This document shows positions 7,726 through 16,197 of a stretch of 64,000 nucleotides of DNA, one piece after another. Position 1 is the stretch's first letter, and every line of letters starts with the position of its first letter. Under the pieces are notes generated by a model that saw only the letters and a list, made by a program, of their open reading frames with translations, made no database searches and was not told the origin of the DNA. Where the stretch lies: NCBI GenBank assembly GCA_025359185.1, contig JANYHF010000085.1, forward strand, positions 1-64,000. The letters run 5' to 3'. The DNA is from Hyphomicrobiaceae bacterium (lineage in GTDB: Bacteria > Pseudomonadota > Alphaproteobacteria > Rhizobiales > Hyphomicrobiaceae). A program made the position numbers and the translations under genes.

Positions 7726-9018
7726 ATGGCCGGCGTTCTCGACAAGATCAATACCTACAAACGCGAGGAAATCGCACGGGCCAAGAGTATCCGTCCGCTG
7801 CAAATGCTCAAGGCCGACGCCCAGCGGATGGGGCCGACGCGCGGATTTGTGTCGGCGATCGCGGGCCGCGTCGCTTCAGGCGGCCACGCGCTGATCGCCG
7901 AGATCAAGAAGGCGAGCCCGTCCAAGGGCTTGATCCGCGCCGATTTTGACCCGCCTGCACTCGCCCGCGCTTATGAGGCCGGCGGTGCCTGCTGTCTCTC
8001 CGTCCTCACGGATGGACCCAGTTTTCAGGGTGCGCCCGAATTCCTCACCGCTGCCCGCGCCGCCTGCAAATTGCCCGCCCTGCGCAAGGACTTCATGCTC
8101 GACACCTATCAGGTCGTCGAAGCCCGGGCCTGGGGGGCAGACGCCATCCTCATCATCATGGCCAGCGTCACCGATGCCGAAGCGCGCGCGCTCGCCGATG
8201 CCGCCCGCGACTGGGAGATGGATTCTCTCGTTGAGGTGCATGACGAAGCGGAACTGGAACGCGCGGTGGCACTCGATTGCGATCTGATCGGCATCAACAA
8301 TCGCGATCTGCGCACGTTCGAGACGCATCTGGAAACCACTGAGCGGCTCGTGCCCCTGATACCCCGCGGCCGCCTCATCGTCACCGAAAGCGGCATCATG
8401 AACAATGCAGATCTGTCGCGGATGTCGCGGGCGGGCGTCAAAACGTTCCTGGTTGGCGAGAGCCTGATGCGCCAGAAGGACGTCGCCGCGGCAACCCGGG
8501 CGCTGCTGACGCCGGGATCAGCGGCTCAGGCCATGCCGGGCACGCTCACCCATTTCAACAGCGCCGGCGAAGCGCACATGGTCGATGTGTCCGGCAAAAC
8601 CGCGACCGAGCGTGAGGCCGTCGCTGAGGGCTTTGTCGCCATGACGGCGGCCACGCTCGCGCTCGCCACAGGAGGCAAGGCCAAAAAGGGCGACGTTATT
8701 GCAACAGCACGAATCGCCGGTATCATGGCGGCCAAGCGCACATCGGAGCTGATCCCGCTCTGCCATCCACTGGCCCTCAGCAAAGTCATCGTCGATCTCA
8801 CGCCGCAGGCCGTACCCGCTGGCATCAAGGTGACGGCCCGCGTCAAAACCACCGGCCCGACCGGGGTCGAAATGGAAGCTCTGACCGCTGTCTCGATCGC
8901 CTGCCTCACCATCTACGACATGCTGAAGGCCGCCGAGCGTGGCATCCGTATCGAGGGCATACGCCTCATGGAAAAGACCGGCGGCAAATCGGGCGTCTGG
9001 CACGCGGACCAGGGGTGA
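7726..9018 (+). CDS. trpC-moaC: TrpC-MoaC fusion: indole-3-glycerol phosphate synthase joined to cyclic pyranopterin monophosphate synthase
   Basis: One uninterrupted 430-codon frame encodes two enzymes. The first part (about 269 residues) is TrpC, with [33 protein letters not shown] and V-T-E-S-G-I; it closes the indole ring in tryptophan synthesis. From the internal ATG at 8533, the remaining 161 residues are a full-length MoaC, with [40 protein letters not shown] and [13 protein letters not shown]. MoaC makes cPMP for molybdenum cofactor. These are usually separate neighbouring genes. A TGA present in the +1 frame just after RALL means that a single-base error could have removed a normal trpC stop; MoaC could also be made from ATG 8533. 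Start ATG 7726 has AGGGA upstream. Confidence 0.85.
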   Translation: MAGVLDKINTYKREEIARAKSIRPLQMLKADAQRMGPTRGFVSAIAGRVASGGHALIAEIKKASPSKGLIRADFDPPALARAYEAGGACCLSVLTDGPSFQGAPEFLTAARAACKLPALRKDFMLDTYQVVEARAWGADAILIIMASVTDAEARALADAARDWEMDSLVEVHDEAELERAVALDCDLIGINNRDLRTFETHLETTERLVPLIPRGRLIVTESGIMNNADLSRMSRAGVKTFLVGESLMRQKDVAAATRALLTPGSAAQAMPGTLTHFNSAGEAHMVDVSGKTATEREAVAEGFVAMTAATLALATGGKAKKGDVIATARIAGIMAAKRTSELIPLCHPLALSKVIVDLTPQAVPAGIKVTARVKTTGPTGVEMEALTAVSIACLTIYDMLKAAERGIRIEGIRLMEKTGGKSGVWHADQG

Positions 9019-9021
9019 CCC

Positions 9022-10236
9022 ATGGCCGAACCCAAGACACCGCTGATGCCGGTCGAGGAGGCGCTCGCGCTCCTTCTTCAAGGTGTTGCTCCGTTGCCGC
9101 CCGAATCCGTGCCGCTGATCGAAGCGCGCGGCCGCGTTTTGGCGGGCTCGCTGACGGCCAAACTCACGCAACCGCCCTTCGATGCGTCAGCTATGGACGG
9201 TTACGCCGTTCGCTCCGCCGATGCCGCAACAGTGCCAACGCGGCTCGGTCTGACAGGGGAAGCGGCGGCCGGTCATGCCTTTGCAGGCCGTATTGGCCCG
9301 CTCAAAGCCATCCGCATCTTTACTGGCGCGCCCCTGCCCGAGGGTGCCGACGCCGTTGTCATTCAGGAAGATACAGCCCGCGATGGCGGTGACGTCATCA
9401 TCAATCAAGCGACACTTGCGGGCGAAAATGTCCGTCCACGCGGCAATGACTTCAGTGCGGGCGACGCGCTCTTTCCCACCGGCCACCGGCTGACTTCGCG
9501 GGACCTCATGCTGGCCGCAAGCGCTGGGCATAGTGCCGTTCCAGTTGCGCGCGGTCCCGTGGTGGCCATTCTTGCCACCGGCGACGAACTCGTACCACCG
9601 GGCACCGTTCCGCGTGCGAACCAGATCGTGTCGTCCATTCCCACCGGCCTCGCGGGCATGATCGCATCGGCAGGCGGAGAGCCGCGCCTGATCGGCATCG
9701 CGCGCGACACGCTGCCCGATCTTGGCGCAAAAATCCGCCAGGCTGCCGATGCTGATATTCTCGTCACCATCGGCGGCGCGTCGGTCGGCGACCACGATTT
9801 GGTGCAGCAGGCGCTGACAGCAGGCGGGCTTGCACTCGCGTTCTGGCGCATCGCCATGCGGCCGGGCAAACCCCTGATGTATGGCAAGCTGGGCGGGCAG
9901 CGTGTGCTGGGGCTCCCCGGCAATCCCGTCTCAGCTATGCTGTGTGCGCAGATTTTCCTCCTCCCTCTCATTCGAGCGCTGCAAGGCGCGGCACCATCGG
10001 TGGCAACCACCACCGGCATCCTCTCTGCCCCACTCCCCACCAACGGTCCCCGCCAGCATTATATGCGTGCCCGGATCGTCACTCCTGGATCGCCGCCAGT
10101 TGTCGAGGCGCTACCCCGGCAGGACAGCTCATTGCTCGCCACCCTCGCCCATGCAGATTGCCTCATCGTCATACCTCAGCACGCCCCCGCGATGGCTGCG
10201 GGTGACCTGGTCACCGTGGTGGCGCTAGAGGGGTGA
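9022..10236 (+). CDS. moeA: Molybdopterin molybdenumtransferase
   Basis: MoeA inserts molybdate into adenylylated molybdopterin in the last step of Moco synthesis. The 404-residue protein has P-P-F-D-A-S-A-M-D-G-Y-A-V-R near residues 52-65, G-A-x-L-P-E-G-A-D-A-V-V, T-G-D-E-L-V-P-P-G, the MPT-binding I-G-G-A-S-V-G-D-H-D and G-L-P-G-N-P-V-S-A. It starts 3 bp after the TrpC-MoaC frame ends, so it is almost certainly co-transcribed. The arrangement links tryptophan and molybdenum cofactor genes, as often seen in alphaproteobacteria. Confidence 0.94.
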   Translation: MAEPKTPLMPVEEALALLLQGVAPLPPESVPLIEARGRVLAGSLTAKLTQPPFDASAMDGYAVRSADAATVPTRLGLTGEAAAGHAFAGRIGPLKAIRIFTGAPLPEGADAVVIQEDTARDGGDVIINQATLAGENVRPRGNDFSAGDALFPTGHRLTSRDLMLAASAGHSAVPVARGPVVAILATGDELVPPGTVPRANQIVSSIPTGLAGMIASAGGEPRLIGIARDTLPDLGAKIRQAADADILVTIGGASVGDHDLVQQALTAGGLALAFWRIAMRPGKPLMYGKLGGQRVLGLPGNPVSAMLCAQIFLLPLIRALQGAAPSVATTTGILSAPLPTNGPRQHYMRARIVTPGSPPVVEALPRQDSSLLATLAHADCLIVIPQHAPAMAAGDLVTVVALEG

Positions 10237-10244
10237 CTGGCGGC

Positions 10245-10844
10245 ATGGGCGAGCAGATTTTCATCGTGGCGCAATCGGTGCTGCTGGGCGGCATCCTCCT
10301 GCTCTTTCTGCCGATTCGCCGCCAGAGTCGCTTCGTCACCACGCGCCTGCTTAAGGCCACACCGCAACAGGTGTGGGACATGCTCGTTGATTTCCCCGAG
10401 TTCGGCCCTGACACCCTGCCGCGGCACCCGGTGTTTCCCGAAACGCTGATATCGTACCGCAAGGTGCAGGACGACCCGGTCATCTTCGAAGCGGTATCGG
10501 ATGCCAGCAAAGGTCAGCGCACGGCACTGATAACGATCCGGTCTCGCGTCCTGGCGCGGGGGGCGCCTTGGCACGTGACCGGCAACTACGAAGAGATCAA
10601 TGGGAAGCCGTTTCCGCTGGGCGAGGACGCATTCGCCGAATACCAGTTCGAAGCGGTGCCAGAGAGCACGCGCGCATCGCACATCCTCAACATCCGTACA
10701 CAGCACTTATTCCATTCTCTCGCTGCACGCCGCTCGCTGGCGGTCACGCTGGATCGCGCCAAGGATTATTTCGAGAACGGAAAAGCCACCCGCAAACCCG
10801 CAAGCCTGCTGACATGCTGCAGCGCATCCGGGACGACGGCCTAG
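10245..10844 (+). CDS. Membrane-anchored SRPBCC-like protein
   Basis: The product of about 199 residues begins with one hydrophobic helix (residues 4-21, [15 protein letters not shown]) followed by a helix-grip domain: [22 protein letters not shown] and later strands. This is typical of START/SRPBCC lipid- or ligand-binding proteins. No substrate can be inferred. I chose the ATG at 10245 because AGAGGGG (10227-10233) is at proper distance; GTG 10233 overlaps the moeA stop. It probably ends the trp-moa operon. In related genomes lexA often occupies this place. Confidence 0.6.
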   Translation: MGEQIFIVAQSVLLGGILLLFLPIRRQSRFVTTRLLKATPQQVWDMLVDFPEFGPDTLPRHPVFPETLISYRKVQDDPVIFEAVSDASKGQRTALITIRSRVLARGAPWHVTGNYEEINGKPFPLGEDAFAEYQFEAVPESTRASHILNIRTQHLFHSLAARRSLAVTLDRAKDYFENGKATRKPASLLTCCSASGTTA

Positions 10845-10850
10845 TCTTCC

Positions 10851-11049
10851 TTAAAAATAGTGATCCCGTTCGGAGCCGCCATAGCGGCAGGTACCAATGC
10901 AGCAGCGCTTGAAACCGGCGCGCCGATCCGCACGGGCACGGATCATTGCGGCCGAGTTTTTCCATCAGCTCGACAGTGCCGTGCACGCCGTGCACGCCGC
11001 GCTTCACCTGGGCTTCCGAAGGGAACGATTTTCTGCGCTTGCTCGACAC
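10851..11049 (-). pseudogene. Small SEC-C motif protein, interrupted by a one-base frameshift
   Basis: Read on the minus strand from ATG 11047-11049, the frame gives [17 protein letters not shown]. It then diverges from the family exactly where K-R-C-C should follow. Skipping one base near 10911-10914 restores [19 protein letters not shown] and a stop at 10851-10853, giving a 65-residue protein. The zinc-binding C-P-C-G-x6-K-R-C-C motif and the DHYF ending match a familiar alphaproteobacterial small SEC-C protein. The interruption lies at a short T run, so a sequencing error and a genuine mutation are both possible. Confidence 0.7.
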
Positions 11050-11158
11050 TTCAAAAGCTCGGGCTTTCGTCGTGGTCGCGGGGTGGTCTGGTCATGCTAG
11101 GCCTCCGTTGGGACTGTGGCGGGCGGCGCTCATAGCATCCGGCAGACGGGATTGCAAA

Positions 11159-12103
11159 TCATCGGCCAACCGGCACACGCTCCTGGCCGGGCACGACATC
11201 ATCAGCAGCAACAACTCCCGTCGCCTCTTGAGCCGCCCAATAGGCCGCGAGCCGGCGCCGCAGATGTTTGGGCCGTTCGGCATAGAGCTGGCTGGCCAAT
11301 CGCGCCACTTCAGCGCGCAACGTCAGCTGACGGTCCTGGCACAGACCGCCAATCTCGTTAACCCATTTGGCATCTTGCCGCCCGGCTGCGCCGTCGTGCA
11401 ACCGGCAGTGCAGCAGCCAGAGATCATGATCTTCTCCCAGCCGTTCCGACAGCGCCTTAGCCAACTCAAGCCGCGCCCGCATCTCTTCCGGCCACCCGGC
11501 GCTCAACACCTGCATATGCCGCCAGTGCCGCTGCACGTGTTTACGCAGATCGTGGAGGTCCTCGGCGTCCTGTGATGCCAACGCCTTGGCGACGCCCGCG
11601 CGGCCAGAGCGATAGTCCTGGGCCAGACTGGCAAAGCTGATTTCGGTACCGAACCGGTCCAGCGGCAATTCCATCAACTGTTCGCGAAAGTGATCAATCC
11701 GCTCACTGAGTTGCAGCTTGCCCGGCGTTATGGAATCGGCAGTCTGGCGCTTGGCGAGGGCTTTGCGCAGCCGCAGTCTGGCCGAATCGAACGCCGCCTC
11801 GCCATAGTCGCGGGTCAAACGGTCGAAGATCTGCGGCAGCACTTCGGCATCTCGCGCACCGGACAGGCAGCGGCCAATGTCACGCAACTGCCGGTCGGCC
11901 TCGCGCCAGAGCGCGCAACCAAGCACAGGACGCGCGAGCATCAGCAACGCCCTGAGGCGCTTGAGGCATTTACGTGCTTCATGGTGGCCCGCCGCGATAT
12001 CGGCAGGCTCGCCAAGCCGCACGCCGAGGCGGTCAAGTTGCTGGTTGGCGATGCGTCGCAGGGCGGCTGGAGAAATGTCACCGGGTTCAAAGGTATAGGC
12101 CAT
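11159..12103 (-). CDS. CHAD domain-containing protein
   Basis: This helical protein of about 314 residues has the paired His/Lys/Arg-rich helices of CHAD domains: H-H-E-A-R-K-C-L-K-R-L-R-A-L-L in the first half and L-H-D-L-R-K-H-V-Q-R-H-W-R-H in the second. CHAD domains bind polyphosphate through these basic surfaces and occur at polyphosphate granules or beside CYTH triphosphatases; no CYTH domain is attached here. I chose the ATG at 12101-12103 because family members begin with a similar M-A-Y-x-F segment; a longer frame to 12163 exists. It lies downstream of the gamma-glutamyltransferase gene on the same strand. Confidence 0.8.
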   Translation of the reverse strand: MAYTFEPGDISPAALRRIANQQLDRLGVRLGEPADIAAGHHEARKCLKRLRALLMLARPVLGCALWREADRQLRDIGRCLSGARDAEVLPQIFDRLTRDYGEAAFDSARLRLRKALAKRQTADSITPGKLQLSERIDHFREQLMELPLDRFGTEISFASLAQDYRSGRAGVAKALASQDAEDLHDLRKHVQRHWRHMQVLSAGWPEEMRARLELAKALSERLGEDHDLWLLHCRLHDGAAGRQDAKWVNEIGGLCQDRQLTLRAEVARLASQLYAERPKHLRRRLAAYWAAQEATGVVAADDVVPGQERVPVGR

Positions 12104-12162
12104 GAGTTTACTTAGATGTGTACAGATGATTGGGAATTGACAGTCAGTTGCGGCTTTAGACA

Positions 12163-13974
12163 TCAGTCGCCAAGCGCAATACCCTCGCGTCGGCGGTCGG
12201 CCCCACCTTCGAGCGCTCTGTTATGACGCACAATGATGTGCACACCTGTGTTCATATCCACGGCCTTGATCGTCTCGCCTAAAGCAGCTGCCGCAGGTCC
12301 CAGTTTGCTCTCGGCCGTTGTGCCCTTTTCCACTTCGAAAGGACCGTTGCGGCTACCAAAGCCCGGCAAATCGGCCGCTTCCTCAGCATCGCAGTGCCAG
12401 TCGATCAGGCAAACAATAGCTTTGACATCATAAAGAATGATGCGGCTGCCACCCGGCGCGCCGAGCACCGCGCTGAGGTCGCCCGTGGGTCCGAAAATCA
12501 GCGTGGGGGCCATCGACGAGCGAGGGCGCTTGCCCGGCTCCAGGCGGTTGGCAATCGGCCAGCCATTAGCGTCCACTGGCTGGAACGAGAAATCTGTCAG
12601 CTGATTGTTGAGAAGGAATCCACCTGCCATCAGCCGGGAGCCAAAGGCCGTCTCGATAGTTGTCGTCATCGATAGCGCACTACCGTCGTCATCGACGATG
12701 GAAATTTGGCTGGTGCCAGAATGCTCAATTGTGGCGTCGGTGCCAAACAGCCATCCCGCGCGCAAGGGCGGCGTGCCGGGCGCGGCCTTGGCCATCGGAT
12801 GGGCGGCATCGATGAGCTTGGCACGCGACATCAAGTAGGCGGGAGACAGCAACCCAAGCGCTTGGGGCACGAAATCTGGATCAGCGAGATACTGGTCGCG
12901 GTCGGCAAAGGCGAGCTTTTCGGCTTCGGCGATGAGGGCAGCGGGCCTTGCGGCGTTGGCACCGTCAAACAGGGCATCGGGATTGCCCGGCGCAGGCGTT
13001 GCGCCGATTACTAGGTCGGCGTTTGTCAGCATCCCGAGCGTCATGGCGACGGCGGTGCCGCCAGACGACGGTGGCCCCATGCCGCACACCCGGAACCCGC
13101 GATAGGCGATGCACACGGGGTCGCGCAGTTTTGCTGTGTACGCTGCAAGGTCGGCGGCGGTCATATCCCCGGGAATGGCTGGGGCTGCTTTCAGTGCGGC
13201 AAGGATTTGATTTGCTACAACGCCTTTGTAGAACACCTCCGGGCCGCCTTCAGCAATGGCTCGCAACGTGACAGAGAAGGCAGGATTTTTTAGCATGTCG
13301 CCGGCTTTGCGCGGGGCGGTGGCTGCATCGAAAAAATAGGTCTTGGCTTCGACGTTGAAGCCGGCGGGGCCCTGCTCGGTGAGCAGTTTAGCAAGGCGTG
13401 GGCTGACGATAAATCCGGTGTCCGCCAACTTGATGGCGGGCTCGAACAGTTGTTTCCAGGGCAATTTGCCGTGCCGGTCGTGGGCGAGTTTCAATGCCGC
13501 CAGCACGCCCGGCACACCCGTACTCAACCCGGAATTGACAGCCGCGTCGAATTCGCGCTCCTTGCCATCAGGCAGCAGAAACCGTTCGGGCCTGGCGGCG
13601 GCAGGCGCGGTCTCCCGGCCATCGATAGTCTCAACCGCTTTGGTCTTGCCGTCGAACATGAGAATGAATGCGCCGCCGCCGATCCCAGAGGATTGCGGTT
13701 CGACCAGATTGAGCACCATCTGCACCGCAATGGCCGCATCGACGTCGCTGCCACCCTGACGTAAGATCTGGCGGCCTGCTTCCGCCGCATAGGGATTAGC
13801 CGCAACCACCATATGATGCTGCGCAATCACCAGCGGCTTAGCGGTGCCGCCTGCCGCGATCTCGGGCGCCGCCTGCTTTTGATCCTTTGGCGCCTGATCA
13901 GCCGCAAACACAGCCACGCTGGAACCAAACGCGAGCGTGGAGACCGCGATCCATCGGACGATTGGCAACAGCAT
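12163..13974 (-). CDS. ggt: Gamma-glutamyltransferase (periplasmic Ntn hydrolase)
   Basis: GGT cleaves gamma-glutamyl bonds of glutathione and related compounds in the periplasm. The 603-residue precursor has a signal peptide (cleavage near A-V-F-A-A, residue 25), the large-subunit motif [13 protein letters not shown] near 91-103, and the autoprocessing nucleophile Thr421 in [11 protein letters not shown] that starts the small subunit. R-S-S-M-A-P-T-L and G-A-P-G-G-S-R-I follow in the expected order. It ends close to the CHAD gene and lies 50 bp downstream of gltD on the same strand, so it may share the gltBD transcript. This would place glutathione breakdown beside glutamate synthesis. Confidence 0.92.
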   Translation of the reverse strand: MLLPIVRWIAVSTLAFGSSVAVFAADQAPKDQKQAAPEIAAGGTAKPLVIAQHHMVVAANPYAAEAGRQILRQGGSDVDAAIAVQMVLNLVEPQSSGIGGGAFILMFDGKTKAVETIDGRETAPAAARPERFLLPDGKEREFDAAVNSGLSTGVPGVLAALKLAHDRHGKLPWKQLFEPAIKLADTGFIVSPRLAKLLTEQGPAGFNVEAKTYFFDAATAPRKAGDMLKNPAFSVTLRAIAEGGPEVFYKGVVANQILAALKAAPAIPGDMTAADLAAYTAKLRDPVCIAYRGFRVCGMGPPSSGGTAVAMTLGMLTNADLVIGATPAPGNPDALFDGANAARPAALIAEAEKLAFADRDQYLADPDFVPQALGLLSPAYLMSRAKLIDAAHPMAKAAPGTPPLRAGWLFGTDATIEHSGTSQISIVDDDGSALSMTTTIETAFGSRLMAGGFLLNNQLTDFSFQPVDANGWPIANRLEPGKRPRSSMAPTLIFGPTGDLSAVLGAPGGSRIILYDVKAIVCLIDWHCDAEEAADLPGFGSRNGPFEVEKGTTAESKLGPAAAALGETIKAVDMNTGVHIIVRHNRALEGGADRRREGIALGD

Positions 13975-14024
13975 GGCAGGCTCCTGGGTGGCAGTGCACC
14001 CGAGGAAGACTACCCCAATTCGCT

Positions 14025-15458
14025 TCAGCGCGGCAGGTCTGTGCGGCCCATAAGGTATTTATCGATGGAATGGGCCGCTTGCCGGCCCTCGCGGATGGCC
14101 CAGACCACCAGCGACTGGCCGCGCCTAATATCACCTGCCGCGAACACCTTGGCGTGCGACGTCTGGTAGTTGCGCTCGTCGGCATCGAGGCCCTTGAAAC
14201 GGCCGCGCGCGACGACCGGCAATCCCAGTTCGTTGACAACGTCATTCTCGATCGGCCCGCCAAAGCCCATGGCGAACAGCACGAGATCGGCGGGCAACTG
14301 GCCGGCGCTACCGGGAACGGGTTGCAACATGCCATCGACGCGCGTGTAGTCGAGGCCGATGACTTTGCCGTCCGTGCCACTGAAGCCAGTTGTTGAAATC
14401 GAATACTCGGTTTTGGCGCCTTCGGCCTGGCTAGAGGACACCCGCAGCTTCATCGGCCAAAGCGGCCAATTCATCGCTTTGTTCTCTTTCTCGGGCGGGC
14501 GCGGCATGATTTCGAGCTGCGTCACCGACTTTGCGCCCTGGCGGAAGCTCGTGCCGATGCAGTCGGAGCCCGTATCGCCGCCGCCGATCACGATCACATG
14601 CTTGCCCTTCGCCGTGATTTCCTGGCCCTTGGAAATTTTCTCGCCGTTGTTGCGCCGGTTCTGTTGCGGCAGGAAATCCATGGCGAAGTGGAGACCGGTA
14701 AGGTCGCGGCCCGGTGCCTTGGCGAACAGATCGAATGGCTGCTCGGAACCGCCCGCCAGCAGCACGGCGTCGAATTTATCTTCCAATTCCTTGGCGGAAA
14801 TCGTCTTGCCGACATGGGTGTTGCAATGGAAGGTTACGCCCTCGGCCCGCATCTGCTCAACACGCCGTACGACCACGGACTTTTCTAGTTTGAAGTCGGG
14901 AATGCCGAAGCGCAGCAGGCCGCCAGGTTCGCTGCTCTTCTCGTAGACGTGTACGTCATGACCAACGCGCGCGAGTTGCTGGGCGGCGGCAAGGCCAGCG
15001 GGCCCCGAACCGACAATGGCGATGCGCTTGCCGGTCTTGGTTTCGGGCGGCAGCGGCACAATCCAGCCTTCGGCAAAACCCCGATCGGCTATGGCACATT
15101 CGATGGTCTTGATGGCGACCGGCTTGTCGTCAATGTTGAGGGTACACGCCGCTTCGCACGGCGCGGGGCAAACGCGGCCAGTGAATTCCGGGAAATTGTT
15201 GGTCGAGTGCAGGTTCGTCAGCGCACGCTGGAAATCCTCACGGTAGATGAGGTCATTCCAATCCGGGATCTGATTGTTGACCGGGCAGCCATTGTGGCAA
15301 TAGGGAATGCCGCAGTCCATGCAGCGCCCGGCCTGGGTCTTCAGGTCGTTAGCGGCGAGGGGCTTGACGAATTCTTTGTAGTTCTTTGTCCGCTCTTCGA
15401 CGGGCGCGTAGGCGCGCTCCTGGCGGTCCGCTTCGAGGAAACCGGTGATCTTGCCCAT
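14025..15458 (-). CDS. gltD: Glutamate synthase (NADPH) small subunit
   Basis: GltD carries FAD and NADPH-binding sites and feeds electrons to GltB for glutamate synthesis. The 477-residue protein begins M-G-K-I-T-G-F-L-E and has the low-potential Fe-S cysteines [14 protein letters not shown] and C-P-A-P-C-E-A-A-C, the FAD site [10 protein letters not shown] and the NADPH site [10 protein letters not shown]. It is read in the same direction as gltB, but the two are separated by about 740 bp holding an oppositely oriented vapBC module. Confidence 0.95.
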   Translation of the reverse strand: MGKITGFLEADRQERAYAPVEERTKNYKEFVKPLAANDLKTQAGRCMDCGIPYCHNGCPVNNQIPDWNDLIYREDFQRALTNLHSTNNFPEFTGRVCPAPCEAACTLNIDDKPVAIKTIECAIADRGFAEGWIVPLPPETKTGKRIAIVGSGPAGLAAAQQLARVGHDVHVYEKSSEPGGLLRFGIPDFKLEKSVVVRRVEQMRAEGVTFHCNTHVGKTISAKELEDKFDAVLLAGGSEQPFDLFAKAPGRDLTGLHFAMDFLPQQNRRNNGEKISKGQEITAKGKHVIVIGGGDTGSDCIGTSFRQGAKSVTQLEIMPRPPEKENKAMNWPLWPMKLRVSSSQAEGAKTEYSISTTGFSGTDGKVIGLDYTRVDGMLQPVPGSAGQLPADLVLFAMGFGGPIENDVVNELGLPVVARGRFKGLDADERNYQTSHAKVFAAGDIRRGQSLVVWAIREGRQAAHSIDKYLMGRTDLPR

Positions 15459-15506
15459 GGGTCAGGCCTAACTCAGGTCAGAGTGTTGAAGGTTGCAGTG
15501 CATCAT

Positions 15507-15532
15507 GATATACACTTCAGGCAATGTATATC
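15507..15532. promoter_or_regulatory. Inverted repeat upstream of vapB (putative autoregulatory operator)
   Basis: GATATAC at 15507-15513 and GTATATC at 15526-15532 form perfect 7-bp arms around a 12-bp spacer, ending 4 bp before the vapB ribosome binding site. VapBC complexes usually bind such palindromes to repress their own operon. The site is also in the gltD upstream region, so it could affect gltD. Confidence 0.6.
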
Positions 15533-15545
15533 CATGGAGGTAGTT

Positions 15546-15794
15546 ATGCAGGTGGCGAAATGGGGCAACAGCTTGGCTGTGCGGCTTCCGGCGGCGCTCG
15601 TTGAAACACTTGGACTGAAGGAGGGCGATAACATTTCTTTCATTCCTGTGAGCGCGCGCGAAGTCGAAATCGAAAAGGTTGCTTCTGTTGAGGATGCCCT
15701 TGCTGTCATTCGAACCCTACGCCGTCCGCTTCCGGAAAACTGGAAACTTGATCGTGATGACCCCGCAAGCTGGCGTGGTGGTGATGATGCTTGA
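15546..15794 (+). CDS. vapB: AbrB/MazE-type antitoxin (VapB)
   Basis: This 82-residue protein starts M-Q-V-A-K-W-G-N-S-L-A-V-R-L-P, the classic SpoVT/AbrB DNA-binding beta hairpin of MazE/VapB antitoxins. It continues L-K-E-G-D-N-I-S-F and has an acidic, Trp-containing C-terminal tail (P-E-N-W-K-L-D-R-D-D-P-A-S-W-R-G) that would wrap around the toxin. The start is set by GGAGG at 15536-15540 and the motif; a much longer open frame upstream is antisense to gltD and not real. It overlaps the toxin start by 8 bp. Confidence 0.88.
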   Translation: MQVAKWGNSLAVRLPAALVETLGLKEGDNISFIPVSAREVEIEKVASVEDALAVIRTLRRPLPENWKLDRDDPASWRGGDDA

Positions 15795-16188
15795 GTGCTT
15801 TTTCGATACGAACACACTCGTATATCTTTTGTCGACAGACGAACCGGCAAAAGCGGCACGCTCGGAGGAACTTTTCCGCAAGGGCGGTTTGATCAGCGTC
15901 CAGATTCTGAATGAAATTCTCACCGTCACCCGGCGAAAACTTAAGATGCCATTCTCCGACGTGAGGACGTTTGTCACCAAAGTGCGCACGATTTGCCCTG
16001 TGGTGCCTTTGACGCTTGAAATCCACGAACGGGGCTTTGACATCGCAGAAGCTCACGGCATTGGGGTGTACGACTCGATGGTTGTCGCCGCTGCACAGCT
16101 CTCAGGTTGCAGCACGTTGTACAGCGAAGACATGCAGAATGGCCGGGTCATAGGCGGGCTCACGATTCGCAATCCGTACAAGCCTTGA
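15787..16188 (+). CDS. vapC: PIN-domain ribonuclease toxin (VapC)
   Basis: This 133-residue PIN-domain protein has all four acidic active-site positions: Asp7 in F-F-D-T-N-T-L-V-Y, Glu43 in I-L-N-E-I-L-T-V, Asp96 in V-Y-D-S-M-V-V-A-A-A and Asp115 in Y-S-E-D-M-Q-N-G. It should be an intact magnesium-dependent RNase. Its ATG overlaps the antitoxin stop (an adjacent ATG at 15784 is an alternative), giving translational coupling. It converges on gltB with a 9-bp gap. The module interrupts the gltB-gltD pair. Confidence 0.88.
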   Translation: MLECFFDTNTLVYLLSTDEPAKAARSEELFRKGGLISVQILNEILTVTRRKLKMPFSDVRTFVTKVRTICPVVPLTLEIHERGFDIAEAHGIGVYDSMVVAAAQLSGCSTLYSEDMQNGRVIGGLTIRNPYKP

Positions 16189-16197
16189 GTGAGGACA

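Noticed and set aside
14949..15545. Long N-terminal extension of the vapB frame
   Set aside because: It would be antisense to gltD and would place the AbrB hairpin at the middle of a protein. GGAGG and the motif fix the start at 15546.
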